Shown here in pieces: positions 1 through 4,633 of a DNA stretch of 6,151 bases (its first letter is position 1; every line of letters begins with the position of its first letter). The translations under genes were made by a program, and so were the position numbers. This stretch comes from Thermoplasmata archaeon (GTDB taxonomy: Archaea; Thermoplasmatota; Thermoplasmata; Lutacidiplasmatales; UBA184): positions 1-6,151 of the forward strand of contig JASHTI010000011.1 of the NCBI GenBank assembly GCA_030040625.1. Direction: 5' to 3'. A model generated the notes under the pieces. That model had not been told where the DNA came from and ran no database searches. It saw nothing but the letters and a program-made list of their open reading frames with translations.

Positions 1-636
1 CGGCCCCTCCTCGCGGTGCGCGAGGACGGCGTGGCCGGTCTGGTCGGACCAGCGGACCATCTCGATGGGGCTGGTCGGGTCGTCGGTGACGAGCAGGAGC
101 CCTTCCCCGGGGGCGCGGCGGGCGAGCTCCTCGTTCAGGCGGACGAGGACCGCCGAGCACTCGACCCCGACCTCGATCAGCTCCGCCTCCGGGGTCAGCG
201 GCCAGCAGCGGACCCGGCGCGCGCGGACCTCGGCGGCGAGGGCCTCGCGGATGACGGCGGCGGTCGCGAGCGTGGCCCCCGGAGCGGCGGGGTCGGCCGG
301 GCGGACGCGGACGATCCAGCCGTCCCCGTACGGACGGTCGTTGAGCAGGCGGGGACGCGCCTGGACCGCCGCATTGCGCTCGACGACCTCGCTGTCGACG
401 GGCAGTCGCACGGCGCCGGTGTAGCGCGCGCTCTCGACCGTCGCGACGCTCCTCCCCCGCGCGAGGGGCCCGGTGACCGGGCGGAACGTCAGCTCCCGGA
501 ACGGGCCGGCGAACGCGGCGAGGCTCGCCAGCAGCCCCAGCCGGGCGGTGCCGGCGCCGGGCTCTTCCTGCCACCAGACCTCCTGCTCCAGGTCGTAGAG
601 CCGGTCCTCCGGCAGCGGGCAGCCCAGGACGTCCAC
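1..636 (-). CDS. GcvH-like lipoyl domain fused to TusA-like domain (3' end cut by window edge)
   Basis: Reading the minus strand from GTG 634-636, 212 codons stay open to the left edge. Residues 1-113 resemble the glycine-cleavage H protein: an LGCPLPEDRLYDLE opening, RSVATVES before the lipoyl hairpin, and NDRPYGDGWIVRVRP matching the conserved PYGEGW segment. Residues about 152-212 resemble TusA/SirA sulfurtransferases: a cysteine (C160) at the start of a helix, then TDDPTSPIEMVRWSDQTGH, matching the DDP...DIP...TGH signature. H proteins carry substrates on lipoyl-lysine; TusA relays persulfide sulfur. Here the lipoyl lysine position (ESVK in the family) is R71, the visible protein has no lysine, and TusA's CPxP is CSAV. 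The start is supported by a TATA-like box 26 bases upstream, suggesting a leaderless message. A TusA domain would finish soon after the edge. The domain assignments are fairly secure; the function (sulfur relay, lipoyl-related or regulatory) is not. Confidence 0.8.
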   Translation of the reverse strand, partial: MDVLGCPLPEDRLYDLEQEVWWQEEPGAGTARLGLLASLAAFAGPFRELTFRPVTGPLARGRSVATVESARYTGAVRLPVDSEVVERNAAVQARPRLLNDRPYGDGWIVRVRPADPAAPGATLATAAVIREALAAEVRARRVRCWPLTPEAELIEVGVECSAVLVRLNEELARRAPGEGLLLVTDDPTSPIEMVRWSDQTGHAVLAHREEGP

Positions 637-657
637 GGCGCTCGGAGCCCGTGCGCC

Positions 658-665
658 CCTAAATC
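658..665 (-). promoter_or_regulatory. TATA-like box for the GcvH-TusA gene
   Basis: On the minus strand this reads gatttagg, centred about 26 bases before the GTG at 636. It is one of two AT-rich islands in a 74-base divergent intergenic region, and its spacing matches other genes here. No Shine-Dalgarno sequence is evident in between, which fits leaderless initiation. Confidence 0.6.
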
Positions 666-681
666 GGCGACCGCCCGAACG

Positions 682-688
682 CTTTTGA
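682..688 (+). promoter_or_regulatory. TATA-like box for the small zinc-finger gene
   Basis: The sequence cttttga is centred 26 bases before the GTG at 711 in otherwise GC-rich DNA. It points away from the box at 658-665, so the two promoters lie back to back about 17 bases apart. Confidence 0.55.
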
Positions 689-710
689 CGGGGGCCCTCG
701 TCGCCGCGGC

Positions 711-905
711 GTGACCGCGGAGCCCGGGCGGCCGGTGCCGGTACCGGCGCCCCGGGGCCGATGCCGGTGCGGCCACTTCCCGACCGACCACATGGCCGTC
801 CAGCCGGTCGCGGGCTCGGCGAACCATCGGCTCGTGACCTCCGGCCCCTGCCGGATCTGCGGCGAGGCGACCTGCCGCGCCTACACCGCCGGCGCGGCGG
901 CCTAG
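711..905 (+). CDS. Small Cys/His-rich putative zinc-binding protein (64 aa)
   Basis: This 64-residue protein starts at GTG and has two likely metal-binding clusters: CRCGHFPTDH (C18, C20, H22, H27) and, after a spacer containing H39, CRICGEATC (C47, C50, C55). That gives up to eight potential ligands, enough for one or two zinc ions. The protein is too small for much else and has no signal peptide or membrane segment. The start rests on a TATA-like box exactly 26 bases upstream. The gene is divergent from the GcvH-TusA gene and ends tail-to-tail with the SRPBCC gene, sharing a CTAG. I do not recognise a named family. It may bind nucleic acid or act as a protein adaptor, but nothing in the sequence decides this. 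The cysteine pattern and promoter argue that it is a real gene, not a chance frame. Confidence 0.7.
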   Translation: MTAEPGRPVPVPAPRGRCRCGHFPTDHMAVQPVAGSANHRLVTSGPCRICGEATCRAYTAGAAA

Positions 906-1357
906 CCGTACGCCTCGTGGATCAGGTAGTCCTTCAGCCGGCGCAGGCGCTCGTCCCAGAAGTGGAAGTGCCAGGACCGGGCCTCTTCCCACGCGTCGCC
1001 CGCGCCCCAGCCCCCGTGCTCGAGCGTGACGTCGATCCCCTCGGGGGATTCCTGCAGGCGGAAGTAGACCGAGGTCCGCGACTCCGGCTGGTTCATCAGG
1101 GCGGCGAACGGGGCGGGGGCCTGCCAGCGGAAGCCGAGGTCGACCTCCGGCGTCAACTGCGTGATCACCCCAAGGCTGTCGAACGGAGGGTCGTCGGTGA
1201 AGTGAAGCCGGTAGGCGCCGCCGACCCTCGGCTCGACCTCGGCCCGCGCGCAGAGCCAGCCGGCGAGTCGCGCCGGCTCGAGCAGCGCGGCGTGGATCAT
1301 GGGGATCGGGAGGGGGATCGTGACCTGGATGAGGATCGGGTCGAGGTTCTCCTCCAC
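902..1357 (-). CDS. SRPBCC / AHSA1-type ligand-binding protein (151 aa)
   Basis: A complete 151-residue protein of the START/Bet v1-like SRPBCC superfamily, closest in pattern to the AHSA1 (Aha1 C-terminal-like) branch. Family marks are LAGWLCARAEVEPRVGGAYR (residues 31-50, the usual Trp then GG turn), a central strand GFRWQAP, VTLEHGGWG (110-118), and an amphipathic C-terminal helix FWDERLRRLKDYL (133-145) that closes the hydrophobic cavity. The length is normal. Such proteins bind hydrophobic ligands or act in stress responses; the ligand cannot be read from sequence. The start is GTG at 1355-1357, chosen because a TATA-like CCTATAGG lies 26 bases upstream. It follows the MDR gene on the same strand but has its own promoter in the 69-base gap. 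Its TAG stop overlaps that of the opposing zinc-finger gene. Confidence 0.88.
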   Translation of the reverse strand: MEENLDPILIQVTIPLPIPMIHAALLEPARLAGWLCARAEVEPRVGGAYRLHFTDDPPFDSLGVITQLTPEVDLGFRWQAPAPFAALMNQPESRTSVYFRLQESPEGIDVTLEHGGWGAGDAWEEARSWHFHFWDERLRRLKDYLIHEAYG

Positions 1358-1378
1358 GCCCGGCGGCGGGCCCGAGCC

Positions 1379-1386
1379 CCTATAGG
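1379..1386 (-). promoter_or_regulatory. TATA-like box for the SRPBCC gene
   Basis: The palindrome cctatagg is centred about 26 bases before the GTG at 1357. It lies between the MDR stop codon and the SRPBCC start, so the SRPBCC gene can be transcribed independently of its upstream neighbour. Confidence 0.6.
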
Positions 1387-1426
1387 CTTTTCCGGAACGC
1401 CGCGCCGACCGGCCTTTCCCGACGCG

Positions 1427-2392
1427 CTACGGCACGACGACGCGACGCCTTCCGTCCGGCTCCGGCTCCGCCCAGACGGCGCCGATCTCTGCGAGCGGCA
1501 CGCTCCGCGTCGGGACCGGAAGCCCGCCCTTCGCGCCGAGATCGAAGATCTTCGGGATCGTCGCGAGGCTGTCCGCGTCCGAAACGCTGCCGATGCCGCT
1601 GCCGAGCAGCTCGAGCCCGGAGCTGCGGAGGGGCGCGGACGGCACGGCCGCGGTGTCGCCGGCCATCGCCCCGATCGAGACGAACCGGATCCGGCGCACC
1701 TGGGCGGCACGGCCGCGGCCCAGGAACGCCGCGATGGTCAGCTCCGCCGGTCGCCCCCAGAGGAAGTCGAGGACGACGTCGATCGGGTGGGCGGCGTGCT
1801 CCGCAGCCACGGCCGCCGTGAACTCGCTCTCCCCCCCACCGAGGGAGAGGACGGTGTCCGCGCCGAGCGCGGGGAGGCTCGCCAGCGCCTTCGGGTTGCG
1901 CCCCGCGGCTACGATGCGGGAGGCCCCCAGGTGCCGCGCGATCGGGATCGCCACCTGGCCCGCGACGCCGGTGGCGCCCAGGATGAGGACCCGCTCGCCG
2001 CCGGCCAGGGGGGCCCGGTAGGCGAGCGCCAGCCAGGACGCCAGCGCGGCGTTCGGGAGCGCCGCCGCCGTCGCGTCGTCGACGCGGTCCGGGACCGGAA
2101 CGCAGCGGGCCCGCGGAACGACCGTCCGTTCGGCGAGCATCCCGTACGGCGGGCGGGGAACGCTCGCGTAGACGCGCCGCCCATCGGCGGTCGTCCCGAT
2201 GCCGTCCAGCCCGAGGATCGTCGGGAGCGCCGGCGGGCGGACGTAGTGCCGCCCGGTGCTCATCCCGCGGGCCAGATGGGAGAGCGCGCTCGCGCGGACC
2301 TGGAGAAGCTCCTCGTCCGGGCCGGCGACCGGATCCGCGAACTCCTCGAAGCGAGGCGCCTCGCCGAACGCATGGAGCACGGCGGCCTTCAT
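1427..2392 (-). CDS. Zinc-free MDR-family quinone/alcohol oxidoreductase (321 aa)
   Basis: A full-length medium-chain dehydrogenase/reductase (MDR) of the quinone-oxidoreductase type, expected to be a cytosolic NAD(P)H-dependent reductase. Residues 1-120 form the GroES-like catalytic domain (MKAAVLHAFG opening; PTILGLDGIGT at 57-67). Residues about 133-240 form the Rossmann domain with LILGATGVAGQVAIPIARHLGA, the AxxGxxG dinucleotide loop around G139, G142 and G145, followed by AAGRNPKAL, where the arginine suggests NADPH preference. The only cysteine is C97, so both the catalytic and structural zinc sites of alcohol dehydrogenases are absent, as in quinone reductases. The ATG at 2390-2392 lies 26 bases after a TATA-like box. 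The substrate is unknown. It precedes the SRPBCC gene on the same strand, but the 69-base gap with a separate promoter argues against a tight operon. Confidence 0.92.
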   Translation of the reverse strand: MKAAVLHAFGEAPRFEEFADPVAGPDEELLQVRASALSHLARGMSTGRHYVRPPALPTILGLDGIGTTADGRRVYASVPRPPYGMLAERTVVPRARCVPVPDRVDDATAAALPNAALASWLALAYRAPLAGGERVLILGATGVAGQVAIPIARHLGASRIVAAGRNPKALASLPALGADTVLSLGGGESEFTAAVAAEHAAHPIDVVLDFLWGRPAELTIAAFLGRGRAAQVRRIRFVSIGAMAGDTAAVPSAPLRSSGLELLGSGIGSVSDADSLATIPKIFDLGAKGGLPVPTRSVPLAEIGAVWAEPEPDGRRRVVVP

Positions 2393-2414
2393 CGACTCCC
2401 TCGAGCGCCGTCCG

Positions 2415-2421
2415 TACGTAA
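2415..2421 (-). promoter_or_regulatory. TATA-like box for the MDR gene
   Basis: Minus-strand ttacgta is centred 26 bases before the ATG at 2392. It sits between that start and a strong inverted repeat at 2424-2451. A weak purine stretch (gaggga) also precedes the ATG, so leaderless or SD-led translation are both possible. Confidence 0.55.
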
Positions 2422-2423
2422 CG

Positions 2424-2451
2424 GCTCGGGGGCCGGTCGCGGCCCCCGAGC
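2424..2451. terminator. Perfect 11-bp GC-rich inverted repeat, possible tRNA-Ala terminator
   Basis: The arms GCTCGGGGGCC (2424-2434) and GGCCCCCGAGC (2441-2451) are exact complements around a six-base loop. The repeat lies 28 bases beyond the 3' end of tRNA-Ala and directly upstream of the MDR promoter. There is no T tract on either side, whereas archaeal termination usually uses T-rich DNA, so a terminator role is uncertain. It could instead insulate the MDR promoter or bind a dimeric regulator. A second, shorter hairpin (2448-2453 with 2456-2461) shares the GAGC and is mutually exclusive with it. Confidence 0.4.
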
Positions 2452-2478
2452 GGTCCCGCTCCGGCGGGTGCGCGCGAG

Positions 2479-2552
2479 TGGACTGGTCGGGATTTGAACC
2501 CGAGGCCTCCGGTTTGCAAAACCGGCGATCTTCCGTGCTGATCTACCAGCCC
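2479..2552 (-). tRNA. tRNA-Ala (anticodon UGC)
   Basis: The minus strand folds into a complete 74-base cloverleaf. The acceptor GGGCTGG pairs with CCAGTCC, including the G3-U70 wobble that is the universal alanine identity element. The D stem is GATC/GATC. The anticodon stem CCGGT/ACCGG holds loop TTTGCAA with anticodon TGC at 2516-2518. The variable loop has five bases and the T arm is TCGGG-TTCAAAT-CCCGA. The discriminator is A at 2479. The 3' CCA is not encoded and there is no intron. It reads GCA and related alanine codons. A TATA-like box lies about 33 bases upstream, in the region divergent from the flavin monooxygenase gene. Confidence 0.97.
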
Positions 2553-2581
2553 ACGGCCGCGGGCATCCGGGACCGCTCGGG

Positions 2582-2590
2582 TTAGCTTTT
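2582..2590 (-). promoter_or_regulatory. TATA-like box for tRNA-Ala
   Basis: Minus-strand aaaagctaa lies 30-38 bases before the mature tRNA 5' end at 2552. That spacing fits an archaeal promoter producing a short 5' leader removed by RNase P. It is the only AT-rich patch on that side of the tRNA. Confidence 0.5.
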
Positions 2591-2630
2591 CGCGCCGCGG
2601 GGCCGGGCCGCTGTCGGACGCACGAAACGC

Positions 2631-2638
2631 CTTTCGAC
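2631..2638 (+). promoter_or_regulatory. TATA-like box for the flavin monooxygenase gene
   Basis: The sequence ctttcgac is centred about 25 bases before the ATG at 2659. It is weakly AT-rich but in the same place relative to the start as other boxes in the window. It resembles the cttttga at 682-688. Confidence 0.4.
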
Positions 2639-2658
2639 CCGACGTGCTCGCCCGCCCG

Positions 2659-3666
2659 ATGCGGCTCGGCCTGTTCACCGTCGCCGACGCCTACGCGGAC
2701 GCCCCCGGCTCGCCGGAGGATCGGCTGGACGGGATCGTCCGCCTCGCCGAAACGGCCGAGACCGCCGGGCTGCACTCGCTCTGGGTCGCCGAGCACCACT
2801 TCCACGACGACGGCGTCTGCCCGAGCCCCGCGGTCCTCCTGGCCGCCTGCGCGGCCCGGACCCGCCGTCTGCGCCTCGGCTCGCTCGTCAGCGTGCTCCC
2901 GTTCCACCCGCCCGTCGACCTCGCCGAGCAGTACGCGATGGTCGACCGGCTCAGCGGCGGCCGGCTCAACCTCGGCGTCGGCAGCGGTTACCTCGCGGGC
3001 GAGCTCGCCGCCTTCGGGATCGACCCGGCCGATCGCCGCGCCCGGTTCGATGCCGCCTACGACCGGCTGCTCGCCGCGCTCCGCGGCGAGCCGATCCAGG
3101 CCGGGGGGCCCCAGACCCCGCCGGTCCGGCTCAACGTCCGGCCGGTGCAGCGGCCCCATCCACCGGTCTGGATCGCCGTCCAGCGCCGGGAGGCGCTGCC
3201 GTTCGTCGCGCGTCGCGGAGCCTCCGTCGCGCTGATCCCGTACGCGACCGTCGCCGGCCTCGACGAGCTCGCGAGCGAGATCGCCGAGTACCGGGCGGCG
3301 CTTCCCCCCGGGACCGCCGGGGAGGTCGCCGCCGCGGTCCACGTCTACGTCGGGGAGGAGACCGCGCCCGCGCGGACCGCGTTCCGCCGGTACGTGGAGA
3401 GCCGGATCGCCTCCGGCTCGACGCACCTGGTGGCCAAGGGGGAGAGGGACCCCGGGCACGTCACGCCGGAGGGGATCGAGCGGAGCGGGCTCGCCGTCCT
3501 CGGGCGCGCGCCGGAGGTCGTCCCGCGCCTGGAGGCGTTCGCGCGGGCGGGCGTGGACGAGCTGCTCGCCATCGTGGACTTCGGCGCGCTGGGCCCGGAG
3601 CTCGTTCGAAGCTCCGTTCGGGCCCTCGGCCAGGCCTGGCGCGATCACGGGGGCGCGGCCCGGTAG
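2659..3666 (+). CDS. Luciferase-like (LLM-class) flavin-dependent monooxygenase (335 aa)
   Basis: A complete TIM-barrel protein of the bacterial luciferase-like superfamily, which uses FMNH2 or F420 to oxidise diverse organic substrates. Recognisable parts: MRLGLFT (first strand), LWVAEHHF (41-48, as in LuxA relatives), the RLRLGSLVSVLPFHPP strand and loop (70-85), DRLSGGRLNLGVGSGY (96-111, the DxxSxGR...GxGxG family signature), and HPPVWIA (167-173). The length is typical. Cofactor and substrate cannot be decided; the AEHHF and SGGR motifs fit the FMN-type alkanal-monooxygenase-like branch, while F420 use is possible in an archaeon. I chose the ATG at 2659 over an upstream GTG at 2644 because MRLGLFT is the usual family start and the TATA-like box would be only about 9 bases from the GTG. 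The MBL gene follows 61 bases downstream on the same strand with its own promoter-like box. Confidence 0.92.
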   Translation: MRLGLFTVADAYADAPGSPEDRLDGIVRLAETAETAGLHSLWVAEHHFHDDGVCPSPAVLLAACAARTRRLRLGSLVSVLPFHPPVDLAEQYAMVDRLSGGRLNLGVGSGYLAGELAAFGIDPADRRARFDAAYDRLLAALRGEPIQAGGPQTPPVRLNVRPVQRPHPPVWIAVQRREALPFVARRGASVALIPYATVAGLDELASEIAEYRAALPPGTAGEVAAAVHVYVGEETAPARTAFRRYVESRIASGSTHLVAKGERDPGHVTPEGIERSGLAVLGRAPEVVPRLEAFARAGVDELLAIVDFGALGPELVRSSVRALGQAWRDHGGAAR

Positions 3667-3690
3667 CCCGCGCCCGCCGTCCGAACACCC

Positions 3691-3697
3691 ATTAACC
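3691..3697 (+). promoter_or_regulatory. TATA-like box for the MBL hydrolase gene
   Basis: The sequence attaacc is centred 22 bases before a possible GTG start at 3716 and 34 bases before the ATG at 3728. It lies in the 61-base gap after the flavin monooxygenase stop and allows separate transcription of the hydrolase gene. Confidence 0.5.
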
Positions 3698-3714
3698 GTC
3701 CGCGGCTCGGGGCC

Positions 3715-3720
3715 GGTGAG
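3715..3720 (+). promoter_or_regulatory. Shine-Dalgarno sequence GGTGAG before ATG 3728
   Basis: GGTGAG matches the archaeal 16S tail complement (GGTGA) and ends seven bases before ATG 3728. It contains the alternative GTG at 3716. It is the clearest SD sequence in the window and the reason for preferring the ATG. Confidence 0.45.
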
Positions 3721-3727
3721 GACGAGC

Positions 3728-4399
3728 ATGGCGGAGATCCTCCCCGGGGTGCACCAGGTCGAAGGCGTCGATCCCTCACCGGACTTCTCGACGCACGTCT
3801 ATCTCCTGAAGGACAAGGGTGCGAGCTGGACGCTGATCGACACCGGACTGCCGGGAACGTCGACGGCGACGCTCGCCTACCTCGCGAAGATCAAGGTCGA
3901 ACCGACGGCCGTCCACCGGATCCTGCTGACGCACCTTCACCGCGATCACACCGGCTCGCTCAAGGCGCTCGCGGGCAAGACGCGGGCCCGCACGTTCGCG
4001 CACTGGCTGGAGGCGGCCTACATCGCCTGCGATCCGAAGTACGACGGGCCCGGCACGCCTCCGGCGGAGCCGTTCACCGTCGACGAGACGCTGAAGGACG
4101 GTGACAGTGTCGACGCCGCCGGCGGTCTCATCGCCTACCACACTCCCGGGCACACGCCCGGGCATCTCGCCTACTACCAGCCGGAGCGCAAGCTGCTGTT
4201 CAGCGGGGACCTGTTCTTCGGCGACGGCGACGACCTCGTACTGACGACGCCCGATTTCACCCACCACACGCCGTCCGCCCAGGTCTCCGCGCGCCGCATG
4301 GGCCAGCTGTCGATCGACTCCCTGATGACCTACCACGGCGGGCCCGTGCTGCACAAGGGCGGGGCGGCCCTCCGCTCGCTCCTCGAGAAGATCCGCTGA
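3728..4399 (+). CDS. Metallo-beta-lactamase-fold hydrolase (223 aa)
   Basis: A complete soluble metal-dependent hydrolase of the MBL superfamily, in the glyoxalase II-like group. The metal site can be traced: LIDTG (D38), the HLHRDH motif (H69, H71, D73, H74), H142 in HTPGHTPGH, D161 in LFSGDLFF, and H203 in YHGG. With these residues present, a two-metal site and catalytic activity are expected. The substrate is unknown: thioesters, lactones and phosphodiesters are all used by relatives, and there is no fused domain to help. The start is ATG at 3728, with a GGTGAG Shine-Dalgarno seven bases away and the family-like opening MAEILPGVHQVEG. GTG at 3716 (four more residues) is an alternative if the message is leaderless. 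The protein is noticeably richer in lysine than its neighbours. It ends convergent with tRNA-Pro, 46 bases away. Confidence 0.92.
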   Translation: MAEILPGVHQVEGVDPSPDFSTHVYLLKDKGASWTLIDTGLPGTSTATLAYLAKIKVEPTAVHRILLTHLHRDHTGSLKALAGKTRARTFAHWLEAAYIACDPKYDGPGTPPAEPFTVDETLKDGDSVDAAGGLIAYHTPGHTPGHLAYYQPERKLLFSGDLFFGDGDDLVLTTPDFTHHTPSAQVSARRMGQLSIDSLMTYHGGPVLHKGGAALRSLLEKIR

Positions 4400-4416
4400 G
4401 CGAGCGACCCGGCCCA

Positions 4417-4434
4417 CCGGGAGCTAGGTCCCGG
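4417..4434. terminator. Small inverted repeat between MBL gene and tRNA-Pro
   Basis: CCGGGA (4417-4422) and TCCCGG (4429-4434) can pair around a six-base loop, midway between the convergent ends of the MBL gene and tRNA-Pro. It could act on both transcripts, but there is no T tract and short GC repeats are common at this composition. Confidence 0.25.
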
Positions 4435-4445
4435 GACGGCGAGAG

Positions 4446-4520
4446 TGGGACTGGCCAGATTTGAACTGGCGTCTCGGAGTCCCGAACCCCGAAGGATGGA
4501 CCAAGCTACCCCACAGTCCC
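4446..4520 (-). tRNA. tRNA-Pro (anticodon CGG)
   Basis: The minus strand folds into a 75-base cloverleaf. The acceptor GGGACTG/CAGTCCC is fully paired, the D stem is GGGT/ATCC, and the T arm GCCAG-TTCAAAT-CTGGC is perfect. The anticodon stem CGGGG/CTCCG holds loop TTCGGGA, with anticodon CGG at 4482-4484 followed by G37, as usual for proline. The discriminator is A; CCA is not encoded and there is no intron. One oddity: two Ts, not one, separate the D and anticodon stems, and the variable loop has four bases. The second T can pair with the A after the anticodon stem, extending it to six pairs. It decodes CCG, a common proline codon in this GC-rich DNA. Confidence 0.95.
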
Positions 4521-4543
4521 AGCGCGGCGGCCACGAGCGCTCG

Positions 4544-4550
4544 CTATTTG
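4544..4550 (-). promoter_or_regulatory. TATA-like box for tRNA-Pro
   Basis: Minus-strand caaatag is centred 27 bases before the mature 5' end at 4520. It is divergent from the Nre promoter at 4604-4611 in a 113-base intergenic region. Confidence 0.55.
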
Positions 4551-4603
4551 AGGTGACGGTCCCGCACGGCGGGGGCCGGTGTTTCGGGACCTCCCGGCCG
4601 GGC

Positions 4604-4611
4604 GTTAGATA
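4604..4611 (+). promoter_or_regulatory. TATA-like box for the Nre gene
   Basis: The sequence gttagata is centred about 26 bases before the ATG at 4634. There is no Shine-Dalgarno sequence in the short GC-rich stretch after it, which suggests a leaderless transcript. Confidence 0.6.
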
Positions 4612-4633
4612 GGCTCGCGCCGTACGCCGGTCG

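Noticed and set aside
16..714. Long plus-strand open frame opposite the GcvH-TusA gene
   Set aside because: Its product is low-complexity and rich in Arg, Asp, Gly and Ala with no motif, while the opposite strand shows clear H-protein and TusA motifs and a promoter. It is a high-GC shadow.
1427..2392. Classical zinc alcohol dehydrogenase
   Set aside because: Only one cysteine is present and neither zinc site is kept, so the quinone-reductase-like branch fits better.
761..2497. 578-codon plus-strand frame
   Set aside because: It runs across the SRPBCC and MDR genes and into tRNA-Ala, and its composition is Arg/Asp/Gly-rich without domains. It is a shadow of minus-strand genes.
2479..2552. 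Possible integration site at tRNA-Ala
   Set aside because: I found no integrase and no repeated copy of the tRNA 3' end within the window.
1380..2678. 432-codon minus-strand frame across MDR and tRNA-Ala
   Set aside because: It reads through a tRNA gene and the divergent promoter region in a different frame from the clear MDR protein.
2389..3729. 446-codon minus-strand frame opposite the flavin monooxygenase
   Set aside because: It passes through tRNA-Ala, has no recognisable motif, and mirrors a well-supported enzyme.
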